DNA of 64,000 bases from OLB7 sp966250335 (GTDB taxonomy: Bacteria; Bacteroidota; Ignavibacteria; OLB7). A model generated the notes under the pieces. It did not search any database and was not told where the DNA came from. It saw only the letters and a list, made by a program, of their open reading frames with translations. The translations under genes and the position numbers were made by a program. Where the stretch lies: the NCBI GenBank assembly GCA_966250335.1, contig CBINGZ010000012.1, forward strand, positions 1-64,000. The letters are read 5' to 3'. Numbering within the stretch: position 1 is the stretch's first letter; each line of letters starts with the position of its first letter. Of this stretch, positions 53,075-62,517 are shown piece by piece.

Positions 53075-54179
53075 AAAACCCATGAATCGTCGCCGCCACC
53101 GTCTCGACCTCGTCGTCGCGAAGCTCCGGATACATCGGAAGCGCCAGCACCTCGCGCGAAGCCTGCTCCGCGTTGGGGAAATCCCCCGCCCGATAGCCGA
53201 GGAACTCGTTCGCCTTCTGAAGATGCGCCGGAATCGGATAGTAGACGTTCGACTGCACGCCGTTCGACTCCAGATACCGCCACAACTCGTCGCGCCGCTC
53301 GGCGCGGACGACGTAGACGTGATGGTTGTGGACGATATGATCCGGAGCTGTCGGATGAACGATGGCGGGGATGTCGACAACCTCCCTGTAGAGCGCCGCC
53401 AGCTCCCGGCGCCGCGCGTTCCACCCCTCCAGCCGGGGGAGCTTGATGCTGAGAATCGCCGCCTGGATCTCGTCGAGACGGCTGTTGACGCCGTTGATCG
53501 ATGTCTCGTAGGGAGATATCTGTCCGTAGTTCCTGAGGAGACGCAGCCTCTCGGCGGTCTCGGCGTCGGCGGCCACGATCATTCCCGCATCGCCGACGGC
53601 GCCGAGGTTCTTGGTGGGATAGAAGCTGTAGCAGCCGAGCGGCGCGATCGCCCCGGCATGACGGCCCCGATGGTAGCTCCCGTGCGCCTGCGCCGCGTCC
53701 TCGATCACCGTGACCCCGTGAGCATCGGCGATCTCCGTAATGCGATCGATCTCCGCACAAAGACCGTAGAGATGCACCGGCATGATCGCGCGGGTGCGGG
53801 GAGTGATCGCCTTCTCTATCGCATCAGGATCGATATTGAACGTCGCCGGATCGATATCCGCGAAGACCGGACGGCAGCCGGCCATCAGGATCGCGGAGAT
53901 CGTCGGAACGGCGGTGAAGGGTGTGGTCACGACCTCCTCCCCCTCCCCCGCGCCGATCCCCTTCAGCGCCAGATAGAGCGCTTCCGTGCCCGATGCAACG
54001 GCGATCGCATGGGGGGAGCCGACGTAGGCGGCGAACTCCGCCTCGAACCTGCGCATCCTCTCGCCGAGGATATATCGTCCGCTGTCGATGACCTCGGAGA
54101 TCGCCTCCATGAACTCCTCCTTGAGGAGGGCCACCTGCCGGGTCAGGTTGCTCCGCTCGATCGTCTCCCGCTCAATCAT
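53058..54179 (-). CDS. DegT/DnrJ/EryC1/StrS sugar aminotransferase
   Basis: A 373-residue PLP enzyme that converts a keto-sugar nucleotide to an amino sugar. It has the cofactor loop IAVASGTEALYLALKGIG, TPFTAVPTISAILMAG, the Asp region VIEDAAQAHGSYHRG, the Schiff-base lysine in YSFYPTKNLGAVGDAGM, and VNSRLDEIQAAILSIKL. Nearby genes (a 4,6-dehydratase, a nucleotidyltransferase and an SDR protein) fit a 4-amino-4,6-dideoxy sugar route. The start at 54179 (MIERETIERSN) overlaps the SDR stop by 8 bases. Confidence 0.92.
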   Translation of the reverse strand: MIERETIERSNLTRQVALLKEEFMEAISEVIDSGRYILGERMRRFEAEFAAYVGSPHAIAVASGTEALYLALKGIGAGEGEEVVTTPFTAVPTISAILMAGCRPVFADIDPATFNIDPDAIEKAITPRTRAIMPVHLYGLCAEIDRITEIADAHGVTVIEDAAQAHGSYHRGRHAGAIAPLGCYSFYPTKNLGAVGDAGMIVAADAETAERLRLLRNYGQISPYETSINGVNSRLDEIQAAILSIKLPRLEGWNARRRELAALYREVVDIPAIVHPTAPDHIVHNHHVYVVRAERRDELWRYLESNGVQSNVYYPIPAHLQKANEFLGYRAGDFPNAEQASREVLALPMYPELRDDEVETVAATIHGFYGTGR

Positions 54180-55224
54180 TTCCGATCCCGATATAACTGT
54201 CACGATTCCTCCGAAAGTAATCGACGGTGTTCCTGATCCCATCCGTCGCATCGACGGCGGGTTCCCAGCCCAGAAGCGAGCGGGCGTACGATATGTCGAG
54301 AGCCGGGATGTCGGCCGCCGGACGATCCGTTTCGTAGCGGGCGCCCGACCATCCCGCCGCCCGGGCGACCGCGTCGACGATCCGTTTCGTCGAGACGCGG
54401 TCTCCCCCGAGATTAACGGTGACCGAGGGACCGAGCCCCTCCGCCGCCCCGAGACGGAGCAGGGCCTCCGTCACGTCGTCGACATGGTTCACGTCGCGGG
54501 TCGCCGAACCGTCTCCGAATACGACATACGGTTCATCCAGCAGGGCGCTCCGGATGATCTCGCCGATCAGCCCGATCTCCCCCCCGGAAAGCCTCTGGCC
54601 CGGACCGTAGCAGTTGGTCAGCCTGGCACAACGGAACTCCAGGCGACCGCGCCGCGCCGCATACTCGAACAGTCCCTCGCAGAACCGCGTGTGCAGACTG
54701 TAGAGGTCCTGCGGCGCAAGAGGCGAACCTTCATGCACGGGCGCCGGGGCGGCGGGATCGTAGACCGTCCTCGTTCCCGTGTAGACCAGCCGGGCCGGCG
54801 CGGACGCCGCGGCAAGCAGGTTCAGAAGCGGGTACTGCGGCAGCAGGTTGATCGCGGCGTCCTCCGCCGGATCGAGGTTGCAGATCCTGTGCGTGTTCCG
54901 GGCCGCGCAGTGGAAGATGATCGTATCACGATCGAGCAGATCCTTCCACACATCGACCTCGGAGATGTTCGCACGAACCATCTCAACACGATCGACAACA
55001 TCCGCCAGATTCCGCTCGCAGGCTCCGGTCCCCGGCAGGAATCCGTCGACGACGGCGGTGCGGGCGTTCAGTCCCACGAGAGCGGTCGCAAGGCGGCTCC
55101 CGATGAACCCGGCGCCGCCGAGGACGATCGCGCGTCTCCCGGCATAGTACGATTCGATCCCCTCGTTCACTTCTTCCTCCCGAATCGAGATCGATAGATC
55201 GCAATCAACCCCATCATTCCGCAC
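54172..55224 (-). CDS. SDR-family nucleotide-sugar protein with altered active-site lysine
   Basis: A 350-residue extended short-chain dehydrogenase with an intact NAD loop (AIVLGGAGFIGSRLATALVG), FHCAARNTHRIC, YTGTRTVYDP and LTNCYGPGQRLSGGE. Where the family normally has YxxxK it reads LYSLHTRFCEGL, so the lysine position is threonine. Catalysis may be impaired or altered, or the protein may act as a binding partner. It lies between the nucleotidyltransferase and the DegT aminotransferase, overlapping both by about 10 bases. The start at 55224 was used; a later methionine is not available near the N-terminus. Confidence 0.8.
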   Translation of the reverse strand: MRNDGVDCDLSISIREEEVNEGIESYYAGRRAIVLGGAGFIGSRLATALVGLNARTAVVDGFLPGTGACERNLADVVDRVEMVRANISEVDVWKDLLDRDTIIFHCAARNTHRICNLDPAEDAAINLLPQYPLLNLLAAASAPARLVYTGTRTVYDPAAPAPVHEGSPLAPQDLYSLHTRFCEGLFEYAARRGRLEFRCARLTNCYGPGQRLSGGEIGLIGEIIRSALLDEPYVVFGDGSATRDVNHVDDVTEALLRLGAAEGLGPSVTVNLGGDRVSTKRIVDAVARAAGWSGARYETDRPAADIPALDISYARSLLGWEPAVDATDGIRNTVDYFRRNRDSYIGIGND

Positions 55225-55918
55225 TGTGGAATGCGCCCTGGGCGTACAACTCCTGTGCGCGCTCGTAATCCTCCATCTGTCCTATGTCCAGCCAGACGTC
55301 GTGGAGCTGGTACTGGAAGACGGGGCGTCCCTGTTCCAGCAGGAGGTTCATGAGGTCGATCATGCTGAAGGAGACGTCGCGCGGGATCAGGTCGACCGCC
55401 TCCGGGTTGCAGATGTAGATACCGGCGACCACCTCGGCATGGACGTTCGGCTTCTCGCGGAGCGCCGTGATCCTCCCCTCCGTCGCCTCCACCACGCCGT
55501 AGCGGAGCGGAAGGGTGATCTGCTTCGTGGCGACCGTCAGGACCGCCCCGTGCTCCAGATGCGCGCGCATCATATCGCGAAAGTCGAGACTGGTGAGGAT
55601 GTCGCCGTTCATGACGATGAACGGCTCGGTCAGTCTCTCGGCGAAGAGGGCGACGGGACCGGCGGTGCCGAGCGGGTGATCCTCCTGCGAGCATTCGACG
55701 GAGAGCCCCCATCGCGAACCGTCCGCGAGGAAGGCGCGGAAGAGCTCGGACTGGTAGTTGAGGGCCACGAAGATCTGATCGACGCCGCAGCGCTTCATCG
55801 AAAGGATGGAGATCTCCAGCACCGACTGCTCCCCGACCGGAAGCAACGGCTTCGGGATGATCTTCGTGAGCGGACGAAGGCGCTCGCCGAGGCCCCCCGC
55901 CATAATGACAGCTTGCAC
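55214..55918 (-). CDS. Sugar-1-phosphate nucleotidyltransferase
   Basis: A 234-residue enzyme that forms an NDP-sugar from a sugar 1-phosphate and an NTP. It starts MQAVIMAGGLGERLRPLT, with IPKPLLPVGEQSVLEI (substrate lysine region), FIVMNGDILTSLDF (metal Asp) and VWLDIGQMEDYERA at the end. Base and sugar are not fixed by the sequence; the layout fits mannose- or glucosamine-1-phosphate guanylyl/uridylyltransferase types such as those next to LegB-like dehydratases. It is 66 bases after that dehydratase gene. Confidence 0.87.
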   Translation of the reverse strand: MQAVIMAGGLGERLRPLTKIIPKPLLPVGEQSVLEISILSMKRCGVDQIFVALNYQSELFRAFLADGSRWGLSVECSQEDHPLGTAGPVALFAERLTEPFIVMNGDILTSLDFRDMMRAHLEHGAVLTVATKQITLPLRYGVVEATEGRITALREKPNVHAEVVAGIYICNPEAVDLIPRDVSFSMIDLMNLLLEQGRPVFQYQLHDVWLDIGQMEDYERAQELYAQGAFHSAE

Positions 55919-55984
55919 GATGTTGACCCTGATGAGATAGATCCGCCCCGGTTCGTCCGGAACGGGCGCCGTCCACCGGACGGC

Positions 55985-56974
55985 CTAGATAAGATAGTTC
56001 TCCGCCGCGAAGCGCTCCCTGTGCTCGGCGAACCAGGCGAGCGTCTCTTCAAGCCCCCGACGCAGGGTATGTTCCGGCTCCCAGCCGAGGCTTTCCTGCG
56101 CCCGGCGGCTGTCGGCCAGCAGACGCATCACCTCGCTGGCGACGGGACGAAGCCGGTGCTCCTGGATCACCGTCGGCTTGTGAACCCCGGCGATCTCCAG
56201 AATCAGATCGCGCAGATCGCCGATCGTTATCTCCTTCCCCGATCCGAAATTGAAGGTCCGTCCGTTGAACGAATCGTCGGCATCGGCGCAGGCGATGAAC
56301 GCGGCGACGGTATCGAGGACGTAGGTGAAGTCGCGCGTTGAATCGAGCTGCCCCACCCGGATATCCCCCTCGCCGAGCGTCTGCAATATAAGCGTGGGGA
56401 TGATCGCCCGCGGCGGCTGGCGGGGACCGAAGGTGTTGAAGGGACGGACGACCATCACCGGCAGATCGAACGATTTCTGGAAGCTCTCCCCCAGCTTGTC
56501 GGCCGCAACCTTCGTCGCAGCGTAGGGGGATTGCGGCGCCAGCGGGTGCGTCTCGTCGATCGGGACGTACTGCGCCGTGCCGAACACCTCGCTTGTCGAT
56601 GTAAGCAGCAGACGCCGGAGCGCATCGGACTTCCCGGCGGCGGCAAGGACGTTCAGGGTCCCGGTCACGTTCGTCTCCATCACCTCGCGCGGGTTGACGT
56701 AGGAGTAGGGGATGCTGATCGCGGCGGCAAGATGGTAGACCACCTCGCACCCGGCAACGGCTCTCTCCACGAACTCGACATCCCGTATGTCGCCGCGGAC
56801 CAGTTCGATCCCGGCAAGATCGGCGGGGTCGAGCCAGGAGAGGTTTCCCATATCGCCTCGCGAGTTGTAGCGGACCATGGCGCGGACCTGATGTCCCCGG
56901 CGCAGAAGCTGTTCGGTCAGATGGCTGCCGATGAACCCGCCGGCGCCGGTGACCAGTACCCTACCTCGTTCCAT
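55985..56974 (-). CDS. NDP-sugar 4,6-dehydratase, LegB-like
   Basis: A 329-residue extended short-chain dehydrogenase. NAD loop VLVTGAGGFIGSHLTEQLLR, YNSRGDMGNLSWLDP, STSEVFGTAQYVPIDETHPL and SPYAATKVAADKLGESFQKS (Tyr and Lys present) are close to LegB-type dehydratases of legionaminic acid synthesis, and NTFGPRQPPRAIIPTLILQ continues the likeness. It would make an NDP-4-keto-6-deoxy sugar, the substrate for a DegT aminotransferase, which is two genes downstream. No neuB- or neuA-like gene is seen, so a full nonulosonic acid pathway is not shown. It overlaps the upstream glycosyltransferase stop by 14 bases. Confidence 0.85.
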   Translation of the reverse strand: MERGRVLVTGAGGFIGSHLTEQLLRRGHQVRAMVRYNSRGDMGNLSWLDPADLAGIELVRGDIRDVEFVERAVAGCEVVYHLAAAISIPYSYVNPREVMETNVTGTLNVLAAAGKSDALRRLLLTSTSEVFGTAQYVPIDETHPLAPQSPYAATKVAADKLGESFQKSFDLPVMVVRPFNTFGPRQPPRAIIPTLILQTLGEGDIRVGQLDSTRDFTYVLDTVAAFIACADADDSFNGRTFNFGSGKEITIGDLRDLILEIAGVHKPTVIQEHRLRPVASEVMRLLADSRRAQESLGWEPEHTLRRGLEETLAWFAEHRERFAAENYLI

Positions 56975-58154
56975 TCGTTCTCCCGTTGTTCCTTGCGTCG
57001 ATCACGTTTCTGTAGATCTCCTCGGCTCCCGCGGCGATCGCGTCCCAGTCCAGGTTCCCGGCCGCCCCAAGGGCGCGCTCGCGCATCGCCCCCCGTTCAT
57101 CCTGCTCGCAATGGAGCCTGAGCATCGCCTGCCGCAGCGCATCGACATCTCCCGTGGGGAAGACGATCCCGGCGCCGTATCGCTCCACGACATCCTTGCC
57201 GCCGTTCTCGTCGGCGATGATCGTGGGGAGCCCGGCGGCCATCGCGTCGGCGCTGGAGAGCTCGAACCCGCCGCTGAGCGCCGGGGCCACGTAGATATCG
57301 GAGGCGGTCAGCAGTTCGGCGATCTCCCTGGCGGGACATATCGGAATGCCGTCGGAATCCCGCTCCACCGGTATATCGGATACGAGCGTGATCCGATCCC
57401 GCAGACCGGCCTCGGCGATCTCCCCGGCCAGCTTCTGCACGTTGCTCCCCGCGACGATCGCGTGCCACTCCCCCGCCGCATCCTTCATCCCCGCCAGCGC
57501 CCCCAGCATGAGCGAGAGCCCCTTGATCGGACTGTGACGGCTGACGGTGACGAAGAGGGTCGTCGACTCCGGCACCCCCAGGCTCCGCCTCAGCTCTCCT
57601 CTTCGCGAATGATCGAACCGCGAGACAATTGTTCCGTTCGGGAGGTACCAGCAGTTGGAGAGGTCGTTCCCGAGGGTTCTGAGATTCTCCCGCATCAGCG
57701 GGCTGGAGTAGGTGAGCGCGTCGGCGCGCCGCACCGCGAGCTCGGTCCGCTTCCTGAAGAGAGGGTTCAGCAGCAGGCCGTACCCCATCGGCTCGTAGGT
57801 GTGGATGTCGGCCCCCTGCGGGGAGATCACCAGCGGCACGCCGCTGAGCCTTGTGAACCACGTCGACTCGTACCCGGCCGGATAGAGAAGCTGCGCGTGG
57901 ACCACATCGAATCGTTCCCGGATATATCGTCTCCCCAGCCCCAGCATCTTGACGAGGGGGGGCGGGATGTAGCGGGGACAGGAATATCGCACGACACGAT
58001 ATCTCGTCTTCAGATCCGTCCGGTCTCCAAGATCGGGAGCCATCACCGTCACGTCGTGCCCCCTTCGCGTGAGGGAATCGGCGATGCAGTGCGTGGCGAA
58101 CTCGGCGCCCCCGATCCGCGGCAGATAATGATCCGACACCAGCAGAATCTTCAT
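56961..58154 (-). CDS. Family 4 glycosyltransferase
   Basis: A 397-residue GT-B protein: ILLVSDHYLPRIGGAEFATH at the N-terminus, TTLFVTVSRHSPIKGLSLML in the donor half, and YVAPALSGGFELSSADAMAA then GLPTIIADENGGKDVVE as the nucleotide-sugar site. It lies 4 bases downstream of asnB copy 2. Donor and acceptor are unknown. Confidence 0.88.
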   Translation of the reverse strand: MKILLVSDHYLPRIGGAEFATHCIADSLTRRGHDVTVMAPDLGDRTDLKTRYRVVRYSCPRYIPPPLVKMLGLGRRYIRERFDVVHAQLLYPAGYESTWFTRLSGVPLVISPQGADIHTYEPMGYGLLLNPLFRKRTELAVRRADALTYSSPLMRENLRTLGNDLSNCWYLPNGTIVSRFDHSRRGELRRSLGVPESTTLFVTVSRHSPIKGLSLMLGALAGMKDAAGEWHAIVAGSNVQKLAGEIAEAGLRDRITLVSDIPVERDSDGIPICPAREIAELLTASDIYVAPALSGGFELSSADAMAAGLPTIIADENGGKDVVERYGAGIVFPTGDVDALRQAMLRLHCEQDERGAMRERALGAAGNLDWDAIAAGAEEIYRNVIDARNNGRTNGTR

Positions 58155-58158
58155 ACGT

Positions 58159-60003
58159 TCAGAGCGTCCATTTGTACCTGTCGGACCAGACCGCGGCGTT
58201 CAGCAGCAGCCACCGGGTAAGGGGGGAACGGGTGTCGGCGAACCGGAGACGGCCGCGCGAGAAGATCCCCTCCCTCATCAGCCTCGACTCCATGATCCGC
58301 TCGTTCATATAGCCCCGATGCGCCCCCGTCCATTCGTGGATCGGAATGGAGAAGCCCCGCTTCGGCCGCCGGGTCACCTCCGGCGGAACATGCGAGTCGA
58401 GCACCCGCCGCAGCACCCACTTCGGTCCGTCGACCGCGTTCCAGTGGAATCTGGTCGGGAGGGAGAACATATACTCCACCAGCGGGTGATCGAGCAGCGG
58501 CACGCGGACCTCCAGCGAGTTCGCCATCGACGCCCTGTCGACCTTCGTCAGCATCTTCTCCGGCAGCCAGGTATGGAAGTCGAGAAGCATCCGCTGGCGG
58601 ATCGGGTCGGCCGCCGTCGAGAGGTCACGGCGGAAATACCAGGTGTCGTCGTAGTCGGAGCCGAGGCCGTGATCCCCCAGGAGCGAGCGGGAGAAGAAGA
58701 GCCGTTTCTGTCCCGAACGGAGGAACACCGGAGACTCGCGCACGCGGTCGCCGTGGCGCAGATTCCGCTGGAGCATCCTGGCGCCGAGCTTCGTCGGCAG
58801 CCCGTAGAGCGCACGCCCCGCCATACCGCTCAGGAGCGGCATACCGGGGTCGTCACATATCAGATTTCGATAGATCGGAACATACCCGCCGAACACCTCG
58901 TCGCCGCCGTCGCCGGAGAGGGCCACCTTGACGCTGCTCCGCGCCAGGGCGGAGACCGCCAGGGTCGGCAGGCCGGAGGTGTCGCCGAACGGCTCGTCGT
59001 AGATCTCGGCGAACTTCTCGGCGAGCCTCGCGAACTCCTCCCCCGGCATCGTCACGATACGATGATCCAGCCCCAGATGCCCGGCCAGCTTCGCCGCGTC
59101 CTCCCCCTCGCTCCGCGATCTGACGTCGAAGTCGACGGTGAAGGCGGAGAGGCCGGAGATATATCGCGATGCAAGAGCGACCACCGTCGAGGAATCGAGC
59201 CCGCCGCTCAGGAACGCCCCCACCGGCACGTCGCTCACCAGATGCGAGCGGACGGCATCCTCCAGCAGCCCGTCGACGCGCGCCGTCACATCGGCATCCG
59301 ATTGTTCTTCGAGACCGAGCTCCGGCAGCGTCCAGTAGCGCCGCAGATCGAGGCGGAGCGCCGAAGGCTCGAACTCCAGGCGTCCCCCCGCCTCCAGCTT
59401 CCGCACCCTGGCGAAGATCGACTTGGGAGAGGGGATATACTGATACGTGAAATAGTCGTAGAGCGCCGAGACGTCGAGCGAGCGATCGAAACAGGGGAGC
59501 GTCTGGAACGCCCTCGACTCGGAGGCGAAGGCGAACGTCCTCCCGTCCCAGTAGTAGTAGAGAGGTTTGATCCCGACCCGATCCCTGACAAGATGGAGGA
59601 CGCCGCGGCGCGTATCCCAGATCGCCAGGGCGAACATCCCCCGGAGTCGTTCCAGGGAGGCGATCCCGTGCCGTTCGTAGAAGGCGAGAACGACCTCCGT
59701 ATCGGTATGCGAGACGAATCTGTAGCCCCACCCCTCGGCCTCCGCGCGCAGTTCGCGGAAGTTGTAGATCTCGCCGTTGAGGACGATATGAATGCGCCCG
59801 TCCGGGGTGCGCATCGGCTGCGACCCGGCGGCGGAGAGATCGAGGATCGAGAGGCGGCGGTGGCCCAGTCCGAGATTGGCTCCGATGTCGATATATGCGT
59901 CGGCGGCGTCCGGCCCGCGATGGGCCAGCGAGTCGCGCAGCTCCGCCAGCTCACCCGGCTCGACGCGCGCGTCCTTCTTCCAGATACCGACTATCCCGCA
60001 CAT
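58159..60003 (-). CDS. asnB: Asparagine synthetase (glutamine-hydrolysing), copy 2
   Basis: A 614-residue enzyme with nucleophile Cys2 (MCGIVGIWKK), glutaminase phrase VLNGEIYNFRELRAEAEG, ATP loop GAFLSGGLDSSTVVALAS, LSGDGGDEVFGGYVPIYRN and DRASMANSLEVRVPLLDHPL. Both half-reactions look intact. Like the copy at 41557 it is embedded in glycan genes and may amidate a sugar carboxylate. The start at 60003 is fixed because the cysteine must follow the initiator methionine; in-frame residues upstream would abolish that. Confidence 0.93.
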   Translation of the reverse strand: MCGIVGIWKKDARVEPGELAELRDSLAHRGPDAADAYIDIGANLGLGHRRLSILDLSAAGSQPMRTPDGRIHIVLNGEIYNFRELRAEAEGWGYRFVSHTDTEVVLAFYERHGIASLERLRGMFALAIWDTRRGVLHLVRDRVGIKPLYYYWDGRTFAFASESRAFQTLPCFDRSLDVSALYDYFTYQYIPSPKSIFARVRKLEAGGRLEFEPSALRLDLRRYWTLPELGLEEQSDADVTARVDGLLEDAVRSHLVSDVPVGAFLSGGLDSSTVVALASRYISGLSAFTVDFDVRSRSEGEDAAKLAGHLGLDHRIVTMPGEEFARLAEKFAEIYDEPFGDTSGLPTLAVSALARSSVKVALSGDGGDEVFGGYVPIYRNLICDDPGMPLLSGMAGRALYGLPTKLGARMLQRNLRHGDRVRESPVFLRSGQKRLFFSRSLLGDHGLGSDYDDTWYFRRDLSTAADPIRQRMLLDFHTWLPEKMLTKVDRASMANSLEVRVPLLDHPLVEYMFSLPTRFHWNAVDGPKWVLRRVLDSHVPPEVTRRPKRGFSIPIHEWTGAHRGYMNERIMESRLMREGIFSRGRLRFADTRSPLTRWLLLNAAVWSDRYKWTL

Positions 60004-60124
60004 GATTGATCCGATACTGATCCATACGCCGCCGACCTTCGCCATACCCGCTCCGGTCCCTCCGGACCGGCGATTCCTATCCCGGCACGATCTTTCATAC
60101 ACATTGCGTCCCGTCGACCCGCGC

Positions 60125-60868
60125 TCACCTGCGACGCTCCCCGACCGCGAAGATGAGATGCCCCAGTTCGGCGGAGAGGGGAAGCCGCGAGAGCGCGACA
60201 TCGGTCCACCACAGAGCGCGCGGCAGCCGTGAGCGGACCCGCCCGCGGAAGTTCACGCATCCCCGCACCCGGACGTTCGCGAAGCCCGCCTCCCTCATCA
60301 GATCCCCAAGCTCCCTCGGTGTGAAGCGGTAGGAGTAGTAGCCCCCCTTTCCCCGTCCGTCGGTCACCTTCTCCCCCCCCTTGCCGGGCCTCCACGGAAC
60401 AACGGCGAGGACGAGACGGCCGCCGGGATTCAGGTTGCCGAGCAGGTTCCGGGCGGCCCGCACTCTGTTCTCATGAGAAGGGATATGAAGGATCGCCTCC
60501 GTACAGAGGATCGCGTCGGCCTTCTCCGGAAGCGAGAAATCGACGAGATCGCCGCAGAGGGTCTTCAGCCTCGGGGAATCGACATGGCTCCGGACCAGAT
60601 CCAGGCTCCCCTGCGAGAAATCCATCGCGGTCACCTCGCTCGTCGGGTAGAGCCGGATCAGCTCGCGCACATAGATCCCCACGCCGCACCCCGCATCACA
60701 GAGCCGGTCGCCGTCCCCGGCCCCGAGCGCGCCGATCAGCGTCCGCATCGATATCTCCCAGAACGCCTCGCCTCTGGTTCTGACGAGCGATTCGTAGATC
60801 CGCGCCTGCTCGTCCCGCACGGCGATCTCTATCTGCTGCTCGGCGTTGGCCGAGGAAATGATTGACAT
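60125..60868 (-). CDS. Class I SAM-dependent methyltransferase
   Basis: A 247-residue methyltransferase with SAM motif I in DRLCDAGCGVGIYVRELIRL, VTAMDFSQGSLDLVRSHV as motif II region, and ADAILCTEAILHIP, then LLGNLNPGGRLVLAVVPW, the usual motif order. The substrate is unknown; context suggests a glycan sugar. The start at 60868 (MSIISSANAEQ) was chosen over an ATG at 60916 that would overlap the flippase gene. Confidence 0.85.
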   Translation of the reverse strand: MSIISSANAEQQIEIAVRDEQARIYESLVRTRGEAFWEISMRTLIGALGAGDGDRLCDAGCGVGIYVRELIRLYPTSEVTAMDFSQGSLDLVRSHVDSPRLKTLCGDLVDFSLPEKADAILCTEAILHIPSHENRVRAARNLLGNLNPGGRLVLAVVPWRPGKGGEKVTDGRGKGGYYSYRFTPRELGDLMREAGFANVRVRGCVNFRGRVRSRLPRALWWTDVALSRLPLSAELGHLIFAVGERRR

Positions 60869-60903
60869 ACGATTTCGAAAAATGCCGGCCGGGGGGGCAT
60901 CGG

Positions 60904-62463
60904 TCAACGCCGCCACAGACGTCTGCGGAGAGCGTCGATGACCATCCTGTCCTCGACATCAAATTTAAAGAGTATCAGACTCCCCACATAGACGCCCCAG
61001 CAGAAAAGGACCAGGGGGATCACGGCGAGGATCTCGTTCGGGTCCTCGAAGAGCTCCCGCAGCGCCAGGGTCCCCCCCAGGCTCAGGAGCGCGGCGGCGA
61101 CCACCTTCAGCTGCGAGACCTTGAAGGGGATGATCCCCAGGAACCGCCGCACCTGGATCGCGCGCACCAGATTGATCACCAGCAGTCCCGTGGCGTACGC
61201 CGTCGCCGCCCCCGTGACGCCGAACGGCGGGATCAGCAGAAAGAAGAGCCCGATGTTGATGACCGCCGTCACGATCGAGTTCACCAGGTTCACCGTCGGC
61301 CTGCCGATCATGTTGATGACGTAGCCGGCCATCCCGACGAAGTTGACGAGGAGATTGGCCGTTGCCAGGATCATCAGCGCGTCGGCCGCTCCGCCGAACT
61401 CCTTGCCGAAGAGGCGCAGAATCGGCTGGTAGAAGAGGACGATCAGCAGATAGATCGGAACGCTCAGCGTCAGGGTCCACTTCGTCACCGTCTTGTAGAG
61501 CCTCTCGATCTGACCGATCTCGTTCTTCGCATGCAGCTCGGCCACCATCGGGTTGAAGATCTCCGAGATGGCGTAGGCGGGGATGAAGATCACCGGCTGC
61601 AGCTTCAGCGCCACCGCATAGAGCCCCACGTCGGCGGCGGCGCGATAATATCCCAGAAAGGTGATATCGAGCCCGAACGTGTACTTGTAGAAGAGGCTCG
61701 TGGCGAACATCGAGAGGGAGTACTTCCAGAGGTCGCGCGGCTCCACCGTCGCCTTCACGTTCTTGTCCGTAAGAGCGGGAAAGGATCGCAGCAGGAAGAA
61801 TCCGCCGAGCGCGAGGACGGCGAGATCCTGCAGGAGACTGGAGGCGAGCGCCGCGTAGAGATCGAGCCCCATCCAGACGAAGAGGAGGAGGGAGACGATC
61901 TTGACGAGATTGCTGACGATCGAGTTCGTGAGGACCACGTACCGCTGCTGCTGCAGGCCGGTCAGGGCGGAGGTCACGCTGCCGTAGAGAGCGGTGAGGA
62001 GGATCGCCACGGAGAAGAAGCGGAACGCGTCGGCGGAGGAAGGGTCCTCCAGCACGTACCGGCAGAACGGCTCGGCGAGCAACGCCATGCCGACGGCGAG
62101 AATCCCGCTGGTGATCGCGACAAGACGGAGGGAGTAGAGGATCGTCCCCTTGATCGACTCGGTCTTCCCCTCCCCCCTGAACGACGCCGTGAAGCGGATG
62201 ACGGTGGCGCCGAACCCGAACCGGGAGATCTCCGCCAGAAGCCCGGCCCAGTAGGTCGCCAGCGTGTAGACGCCGTAGAGACTCGGCCCCAGCGCGTTGG
62301 TGGTGATGATCCCGATGATCGGCGACGCGACCTGACCGAGCAGGTTCCCCCCCGCCGTGACCCCCGCGTTGCGCGCGATCCGTTTCAGGTAGACATCCCC
62401 GCCGGCATCATCCGCCGGTTTCGCTTCCGGATCGGATTGCGATGTACGTTCGACTTCAGCCAT
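60904..62463 (-). CDS. Wzx-type flippase (MOP/MVF superfamily)
   Basis: A 519-residue integral membrane protein with roughly 12-14 helices (for example QVASPIIGIITTNALGPSLY, GFGATVIRFTASFRG, SIYGVTSALTGLQQQRY-like YGSVTSALTGLQQQRYVVL, LLVNFVGMAGYVINMIGRP). The pattern fits polysaccharide biosynthesis flippases that move lipid-linked repeat units across the inner membrane. Together with the polymerase at 45857-47332 it suggests a Wzx/Wzy-type glycan. It follows rfbB by 54 bases. Confidence 0.88.
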   Translation of the reverse strand: MAEVERTSQSDPEAKPADDAGGDVYLKRIARNAGVTAGGNLLGQVASPIIGIITTNALGPSLYGVYTLATYWAGLLAEISRFGFGATVIRFTASFRGEGKTESIKGTILYSLRLVAITSGILAVGMALLAEPFCRYVLEDPSSADAFRFFSVAILLTALYGSVTSALTGLQQQRYVVLTNSIVSNLVKIVSLLLFVWMGLDLYAALASSLLQDLAVLALGGFFLLRSFPALTDKNVKATVEPRDLWKYSLSMFATSLFYKYTFGLDITFLGYYRAAADVGLYAVALKLQPVIFIPAYAISEIFNPMVAELHAKNEIGQIERLYKTVTKWTLTLSVPIYLLIVLFYQPILRLFGKEFGGAADALMILATANLLVNFVGMAGYVINMIGRPTVNLVNSIVTAVINIGLFFLLIPPFGVTGAATAYATGLLVINLVRAIQVRRFLGIIPFKVSQLKVVAAALLSLGGTLALRELFEDPNEILAVIPLVLFCWGVYVGSLILFKFDVEDRMVIDALRRRLWRR

Positions 62464-62517
62464 CCCGCTCCGTCCCGCGACGTCCCGTTGTTCTCATGAT
62501 GCGGTCGCAACCCCTTC

